Below, piece after piece: positions 58,248 to 64,000 of a stretch of 64,000 nucleotides of DNA. The translations under genes and the position numbers were made by a program. The notes beneath the pieces were generated by a model. The model was not told where the DNA came from and ran no database searches. It was given only the letters and a program-made list of their open reading frames with translations. The stretch lies in assembly GCA_029168955.1 (NCBI GenBank), contig JAPDOI010000275.1:124001-188000 (forward strand). The letters run 5' to 3'. Source of the DNA: Aplectana chamaeleonis. Lineage: Eukaryota; Nematoda; Chromadorea; Rhabditida; Cosmocercidae. Every line of letters starts with the position of its first letter. Positions within the stretch are counted from its first letter, which is position 1.

Positions 58248-58391
58248 TCGTCCATCACTGGATGAGGGATCGCCGCGACGCTGCTTGGCGGGAAAAATTG
58301 CGCGCGGGAAAACGAAGGGAGAGGGGCTATTGATCGCGCAATTTTTCCCGCCAAGCAGCGTTGCGACGATCCCTCGTCCAGTGATGGACGA
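58248..58391. mobile_element. Palindromic MITE family P, copy 2
   Basis: 144 bp. The left end TCGTCCATCACTGGATGAGG and its right complement run through ATTTTTCCCGCCAAGCAGCG, so the whole element is a near-perfect hairpin. TA follows on the right; the left flank is CA. Confidence 0.8.
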
Positions 58392-58478
58392 TACAATTAT
58401 TGCGCGAACTCTATGTAAAGTTTCATTTCAATCTGTCAATTCATTATTTGTTTGCAAGCCATTTAGTGTCGCCGTGTC

Positions 58479-59035
58479 ACAGCAATGAAAAAATTGAATA
58501 TCGTGCAGTGATAAAATTCTTATTTTTGGAAGGTGTAGCACCAAAAGAAATTCACGAACGATTGTTGAAAGTGTACAATGATTGTTCACCTACAATTAGA
58601 ACAGTAGAAAGAGCGGTTGCTGAATTTAAACGTAGTCGTACAAGCCTTGAAGACGATCCACGTGAAGGACGTCCAAAAAGAGCATCAACATCAGAAATCA
58701 TAGCCAAATTACAGGATGTGGTTTTGGAAGATCGTCGATTGACTGAGAGACTGAGAGAGATTCAGTAGAGGCTCTACACATCTCACTAGGCAGTGTGAGC
58801 CATATTTTAGGTGAAATTTTGAGTTTTAGAAAGCTGTGTGCACAGTGGGTGCCTAACAATGGAACAAAAACGAATTCGAATGCGACTTTCTCAGCAACAT
58901 TTGGAGCGTTTTAAAAAAGATAAAGTGGATTATGTGCGTCGATTCATCACTATGGATGAGACCTGGGTCTATCACCACGATCCTGAATAAAAACAAGAGG
59001 CTAAAGTGTGGTGTGAGCATGGTTGTTCGGGCCTG
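58479..59035 (+). pseudogene. Mariner transposase pseudogene
   Basis: The N-terminal DNA-binding part is open: EKIEYRAVIKFLFLEGVAPK, then VERAVAEFKRSRTSLEDDPR and EGRPKRAST. A stop follows at LREIQ (near 58766). In shifted frames come LHISLGSVSHILGE, KLCAQWVP, MEQKRIRMRLSQQHLERFKK and RRFITMDETWVYHHDPE, then a TAA where Ser or Thr is usual, then KQEAKVW. The first catalytic Asp (ITMDETW) is present; the later ones are missing. Mariner is secure from motif order. Confidence 0.9.
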
Positions 59036-59730
59036 AGAATTGCTTGAAAATGTACTATCCAATTATATTCATTCTAGACCATTTTTCCAGAGATTCCATT
59101 TTTTTTATTTTCAAAAAATGGTTTGATCGGTCACAAATTTCAGTGCCTTAAATTTGTTAGACATTAAATATATGGGTGCAAAGCTAGTTGGGGGGAGGGT
59201 ATGGGCGCTCGAAAACTAAGTGCACAATGAGTGATTTCGGTTTCAGAAATCGAAGTATTTCTATCGGTTTTATAAACAAAAACAATGACTGATAAAATCA
59301 TCAGATATAGAGGGGGGGGGGTGGGGAATTCGATTCTCATAAACATGTTTTGGGTTCCCGCTCCCCACCCTCACACATTAAAATATGTTATGAATTGAAA
59401 TTTTCTAAAAATTTCGATTTTCGCTCCGAAGATAATCAGCGGACCCCGTTTTATTGCTATAGTGTGGCCTTTGCAGGATTCGAATGTTATAGGGAATAAA
59501 ACTGTCCATCTCGATTACACTTAATGGTTGAATCGAAGAAATTTTTCGCACCCACGTCAGGACTTCGCCCATAACGGAAGTTCCAACCCATTCGGGTAAA
59601 ATTAGGGAACGTTTCGCACCCACGGAAAATTTCACGGAAATCCCCGTAGTGGGCAAAATTATGACTTCTGTGGGAGATTTTACGTCGATTCCCCGCCCCT
59701 GTATGCGTAATTGTTCCAACTCATCATAGG
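59036..59730. other. Intergenic DNA, nothing recognised
   Basis: TTTCGCACCCACG occurs twice (59537 and 59610), and similar text occurs at 27363, so it is a dispersed repeat. No gene. Confidence 0.4.
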
Positions 59731-59732
59731 TA

Positions 59733-59874
59733 GTCCATCACTGGATGAGGGTTCGGCGCGACGCTGCTTGGCGGGAAAAATTGCGCGCGGGAAAACGAAG
59801 GGGGAGGGGGTATTGATCGAGGAATTTTTCCCGCCAAGCAGCTTCGCGACGATCCCTCGTCCAGTGATGAACGA
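59733..59874. mobile_element. Palindromic MITE family P, copy 3
   Basis: Flanked by TA (59731-59732 and 59875-59876). The left arm is GTCCATCACTGGATGAGGGT and the right arm its complement ending GTGATGAACGA. Confidence 0.78.
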
Positions 59875-59917
59875 TAGTCCTCGGAATCTCTCCTAAAATA
59901 TCGTAGGTGTCTCACAG

Positions 59918-60046
59918 AAAGATAGCCGCGCTCAGAAGTTGGGCGCGAAATCGTTCGATCAATAGCCACCCTTCTTTCGTTTTCCCGCGCCCAATTTTTC
60001 CCGCCAAGCAGCGTCGCGGCGATCCCTCATCCAGTGATGGACGATA
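59918..60046. mobile_element. Palindromic MITE family P, copy 4 (truncated)
   Basis: The intact end is at 60046 (CATCCAGTGATGGACGATAA). The other arm carries the GCGCGAAATCGTTCGATCAA variant shared with copy 1, but lacks its outer end. Confidence 0.7.
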
Positions 60047-61356
60047 ACGTGCTGTTGTCCGCAAATGCGGACAGGAGTTTGGCTTTGGCTCTGAGAACGT
60101 TAGTATGTGAGCTCTGTCAATTTCAGGGCACCCACAGTCTTCTTATTCTTTGCGTCCCTTGAAGTCATCTAGGTGGCGAACATTGTGATCAAGTGCGGTT
60201 GAGGATTCTTCATCGAATCTCGTACTTCTCATTAATGTTTAAGAAAATCAATAATCGGTCGAGTTCATCGATTTTTGAGAAGAGTTCATCGATCGATAGG
60301 AAATCTTTAGGAGCACATATGCTCCATGTTTGACCTATGCTCCGTGATGGAAACGAAAACAGTGGCACGAATACTGCCATGTAGAACACTGACCTGGCAT
60401 AATATTGGATTTTATTACAAACGAATTGCAACTTTAAAAAATCGATTTCTAACAAAAAATCGAATTTGACTCTCATAGCTGCACTCTGCTTATTTGAACG
60501 GAGTAGTAGACGCTTATTCGTGGATCACCATAGTTATTTGCTATTATACCCACCGTGACCTACCCGGATCTTCCTCAAAACCGAAAATGGACCCCTAGTC
60601 GTTTTCGGCGCCCCAAATTACATAGTCTCCCCCCCCTCTAGACTAGCAGAGCCATATAGTCGAGATTGGGGGCCTACCAGAAACGCCTCAGAGTTTAACT
60701 CTTCTAAGGTTTCTTGACTTTTCTGGAATTCTCTGGAATCATCCCCCCCAACCCTCCATCGGTAGGTCAGCTGCATGTGATCAAACGGGCCACATATTGA
60801 ACGGGGGCGGACCACCACCGGCTTGGGTGGTCGTCGATTGATCGGCCACCACCATGTGCGCTTCCCTATTTTGATGTTTATCATTCCCGGTTGGCGGTAT
60901 TAGTGCAACATTGCGAGTGTTTAGGGGTACTTTAGGAGTATTTACGTAGTTCCATCCACTCTCTAAAGTGCGTTTGTCCAGCCGATGGCTCTCTAGTTGG
61001 CGACCTTATTGATGCTGACAGTGTCGTTGGCTGGCTACCTTTCTAAAAACGGCAACCATCTTCCCCTTCTAGACCATAGTTACCAAGGATTTACGTTTTT
61101 TGACGCCGAAGTTCGATTTTAAGACAATTCAGAAGTCTTCAAATCCACCTCAGCGCCATTTTATTGAGCTGGTGCAAATGTTCTGCATTAAATTGATCGG
61201 CGAAATTTCTCTTGTCCGCCTGTGATGGAGAGCAGACATTGCTCACACGTGCGTGCTGCGGCCTATTATCCTCAACTCGTCAGCCTTTTCGCATATTTCT
61301 GAATACCGTCGTCTAAAGTTGTTGGAAAACTGATATTCCGGCCTACTTCTATCTGC
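60047..61356. other. Intergenic DNA and possible 5' region of the CR1 element
   Basis: No gene recognised. The last few hundred bases may be the 5' UTR of the retrotransposon starting at 61357, but no boundary is visible. Confidence 0.35.
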
Positions 61357-62103
61357 ATGGATACCCCACTTGTTGCTGTTCCTTCTGACGAACGTCGTGT
61401 CATCCAGTTACGTCTGGACACTTCGCCGCGAGTACAAACCGACTCATTCGACCGCGACGTCAAGCTGCTACTAAATGACCAAACTCTTACTGTACATCTG
61501 CGGTCTGTAATCGCTATTCTGCTGGAGGATCAAAACAGGCTGAGCTCCGTCATCTGCCGCAACCGTGAGTTGGAGAGTGAGATCGCCGCGCTGAGAGCTG
61601 AGAATGATCAACTTAAGTCTGCCCTTAATGTGTAATCCGTTGTTCCCAACTCTCTGGCACCAGATAAACCCATCAATAATGTAACTTCATTTCCACGTAC
61701 TGTTCCAAATGATCTGTTTGAGGAATTCGAGCGCAAACGCTTCATTGTCATTGTTAGACTTCCTGAGGTTTATTCACAATATTCTACTACCCGTGCTTTT
61801 AATGATTATGTATCCGTCCGTCAACTGCTGGATTACCTGGGTGTTGAGTGTGTGCCCGTTCCAGTTTGTTGTATGGTGCCACCTAATCACAAATCTCGTA
61901 ATTTACTGAAAGTTGTTCTTCCCACTTCTTATTTCGCTGAACTTGCTGTAAATCGTGCTCCTAGCCTCAAGCTTCACTCTATCCCTAAGATCTTCATAGG
62001 ACACTCCCTAACCGAGGAGGAAAGGGATTGAGCTTATGCTGAGAGAGTGGCACGACGTGCACAGCGTAGATGTACCCACATTCTGAGCCGCCTTCTATTG
62101 TAA
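61357..62103 (+). pseudogene. ORF1 of a CR1-like non-LTR retrotransposon, two stops
   Basis: One frame runs to TAA at 62101-62103, broken by TAA at 61633 and TGA at 62029. Near residues 68-92 is a coiled-coil or leucine-zipper stretch (RNRELESEIAALRAENDQLK). Later text includes FERKRFIVIVRLPEV, VPVCCMVPPNHKSRNLLKVV and SLTEEERD, then AERVARRAQRR. ORF1 proteins of this clade bind element RNA; that role is inferred from position before the endonuclease. Confidence 0.7.
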
Positions 62104-62257
62104 CTGTTTCGCAATCATTTTCTACGCCGGCCCAACCTGCCAATGTTCCGCAACAGTCACACGATGTTCCTGGTACCTCAAATTCTGGGCCTGTACCTGT
62201 TGTATCACCTCACCAGTCAAACTGCTAGCCGATCGTCGGAGACATGGTAAGTCCAAT

Positions 62258-63100
62258 ATGACATGTCTTCTCTCTAATATCCATCACGTGGTGAGTAACA
62301 AGAATGCTCTAGTTTTCATGCCAAAAAAAATTGATTTCGACGTAGTCGCTCTCACAGGAACTTGGTGTAACTCAACTATTGATACGTAATCTCTCTTAGG
62401 TGAAATTTTCTCCACAATACGATATATCGTTCATCACTGGATGTGGGATCGCCGCGACGCTGCTTGGCGGGAAAAATTGCGCGCGGGAAAACGAAGAGAG
62501 GGTGGCTATTGATCGCCCAATTTTCCCCGCCAAGCAGCGTCGCGGCGATCCCTCATCCAGTGATGGACGATACTACGATGTGACCGTCTACGTAAAAAAA
62601 GGAGTCACTTTAGTAGTTAAAAAAAATTGTCTCCATCAGTGGTTTTCAAAGAATTCATTTCTGGTGCTTATGAGTTGATTTGCTGCGATTTGTCCCTTGA
62701 ATCACATGTCTTTCGCATAATAGCTGTATATAGAGCTCCATCTTGCCTGGCTCACAACACATTTACTTTGGTTAAAGCACTCAGTGATCTAATTTTTTGT
62801 GACCGAAGCTGTCTCATAGTGGGAGATTTCAATATGCCCGACATTGACTGGGTCTCTGAAGATAAACCCTTGGCTACTTACTCTTTGTCGAAATCATTCC
62901 TAGAACTTTTTGAAAATCATAAACTATTCCAATATGTTCGTAAATGTACTCTGGGAAACAATATTTTGGATCTTGTTCTGAACACCGAGTTGAACGCTGT
63001 CGAAAACATAGAAATAGAGTTCGCCAATGGGTTCTAGTGGTCACTCTAGTGTACGTTTTGACCTAATGTTAGCCAAACCAGAAATCAATTATGTTTTGAA
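62258..63100 (+). pseudogene. AP-endonuclease domain of the CR1-like element
   Basis: Starts MTCLLSNIHHVVSNKNAL, then FDVVALTGTW, where the usual catalytic Glu of TETW is Gly. A MITE P copy interrupts it at 62427-62570. It resumes with FRIIAVYRAPS and LIVGDFNMPDIDWVSED (the GDFN motif, intact), then NNILDLVLNT, and after a frameshift GSSGHSSVRFD, where the usual SDH has lost its Asp. Two catalytic positions and the frame are broken, so it is inactive. Confidence 0.8.
62427..62570. mobile_element. Palindromic MITE family P, copy 5, inside the CR1 endonuclease
   Basis: TA at 62425-62426 and 62571-62572 flanks a 144-bp palindrome opening TCGTTCATCACTGGATGTGG. It interrupts the endonuclease-coding sequence, so it inserted after the retrotransposon did. 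Confidence 0.85.
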
Positions 63101-63133
63101 GCGCAACTTCAGGACCTCCGGCTATGATGCTAT

Positions 63134-64000
63134 ATGTTTTATCTCCATAAGGTCGATTGGCTTGGCTCTTTGCAGAACGTTTCGTCCGTAGATGAAAAAT
63201 ATGAAATGATTTTGTCAATTCTAAACCACTGCATTGATATGTTTGTGCCACTAAAAAAGATCCCATCCCATCAACTCAATCTGCCCTTCTATCTCAAAAG
63301 ACTATTCCTCAAAAAATCGAAGGCATGGGATACCGCAGCTGCCTCCAACACTCTTGAAAAGTGGAGTAACTTCAGAGAACTGAATAGAGTATTCGACAAA
63401 AAGCTGAAGAAATATACCAAGTCTATCGAAAAAAATTTTTTTAACCTGAACTTCATGATATCAGAAGTGCCTTCAAGGTGGAAAACGGCGATTGTCTTAC
63501 CTATACCGAAAAAGCTTCCATATACTCCACCTGAGAACTATCGTCCAACAAGTTTAACACCAGTACTCGCCAGAGTATTCGAAAAAATCCTCAAAAAAAA
63601 AGAATAGAGGCCCATCTTGAGAAACACACAATTATATCGCCCTACCAGCATGGTTATCAGAAAGGGAAATCGACGGTCACAGCAATGCTTCAATCCATCA
63701 ATGACTGGACCATTTCCCTCAACGAAGGTCATACTGTGGACGCTGTTTACCTAGATTTCTCTAAAGCTTTCGACCGTGTTTCCCATGAAAAACTGGTGCT
63801 CAAATTGAATCTCATCGATATTCGTCCAAGAATGTCGCGTGGATACAATCTTTCCTCTCAGGTCGTTCTTTTAGTGTGCGAATTAATTCAACCCTGTCCA
63901 GCCCTAGGCAAGTATTTAGCGGTGTTCCTCAAAGTGGGTTTCTTTCGCCGGTTCTTTTTAACATCTACACTTATGAACTACCCAACCTCGTTACTTCTAA
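63134..64000 (+). pseudogene. Reverse transcriptase domain of the CR1-like element, cut by window end
   Basis: VDWLGSLQNVSSVDEKYEMI and KSKAWDTAAAS lie in the linker. The RT domain then reads VPSRWKTAIVLPIPKKLPYT, PENYRPTSLTPVLARVFEKI, frameshift at the A run near 63590-63600, SPYQHGYQKGKSTVTAMLQS, VYLDFSKAFDRVSHEKL (first catalytic Asp block), frameshift near 63830, and SGVPQSGFLSPVLFNIYT. The YADD/FADD block lies past the window. Family: CR1/jockey-like with a DFSKAFD box. Confidence 0.9.

Overview
The window looks like a transposon-saturated, AT-rich stretch of a nematode genome, most plausibly a clade V strongylid such as a hookworm. The support is a Cys tRNA of nematode type, compact genes with short introns and probable trans-splice acceptors just upstream of ATGs, RTE- and CR1-like non-LTR retrotransposon remnants, and many MITEs with nematode-type ends. 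Species assignment is inference. There is no operon or bacterial feature.

Layout. 1-1617: intergenic DNA with a small TAA-flanked foldback MITE and a (TTTA)n microsatellite. 1618-11574: four same-orientation copies of one non-autonomous Helitron (5'-TC...CTAG-3', A|T target in most copies), each carrying a (GT)n tract and a long 42-bp minisatellite; copy 3 contains a nested 848-bp TA-flanked MITE. 11575-20088: intergenic DNA with several MITE families, diverged duplications and one tRNA-Cys gene. 20089-40250: a cluster of three paralogous multi-exon genes for small secreted cysteine-rich proteins. One is intact over five exons (minus strand), one is a pseudogene (minus strand), and one is partial (plus strand). 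They are interleaved with hAT, Harbinger-like, mariner-derived and RTE insertions. 41554-51713: an (ATAAC)n pentamer satellite of about 4.6 kb, split by two more Helitron copies in the opposite orientation to copies 1-4. 51714-61356: MITEs, foldback repeats, an RTE 3' end and a mariner transposase relic. 61357-64000: a decayed CR1-like non-LTR element (ORF1, endonuclease, reverse transcriptase) that runs off the window end.

The two most informative results are as follows. First, the ends of the unnamed Helitron-like family can be fixed to the base, because two copies sit inside a pentamer satellite whose phase continues exactly across each insertion. Second, a secreted cysteine-rich gene family with conserved exon sizes (177/122/158/115/61 bp) can be assembled by splice-site and phase logic. 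Most long open frames in the window are artefacts of repeats whose period is, or multiplies up to, a multiple of three.
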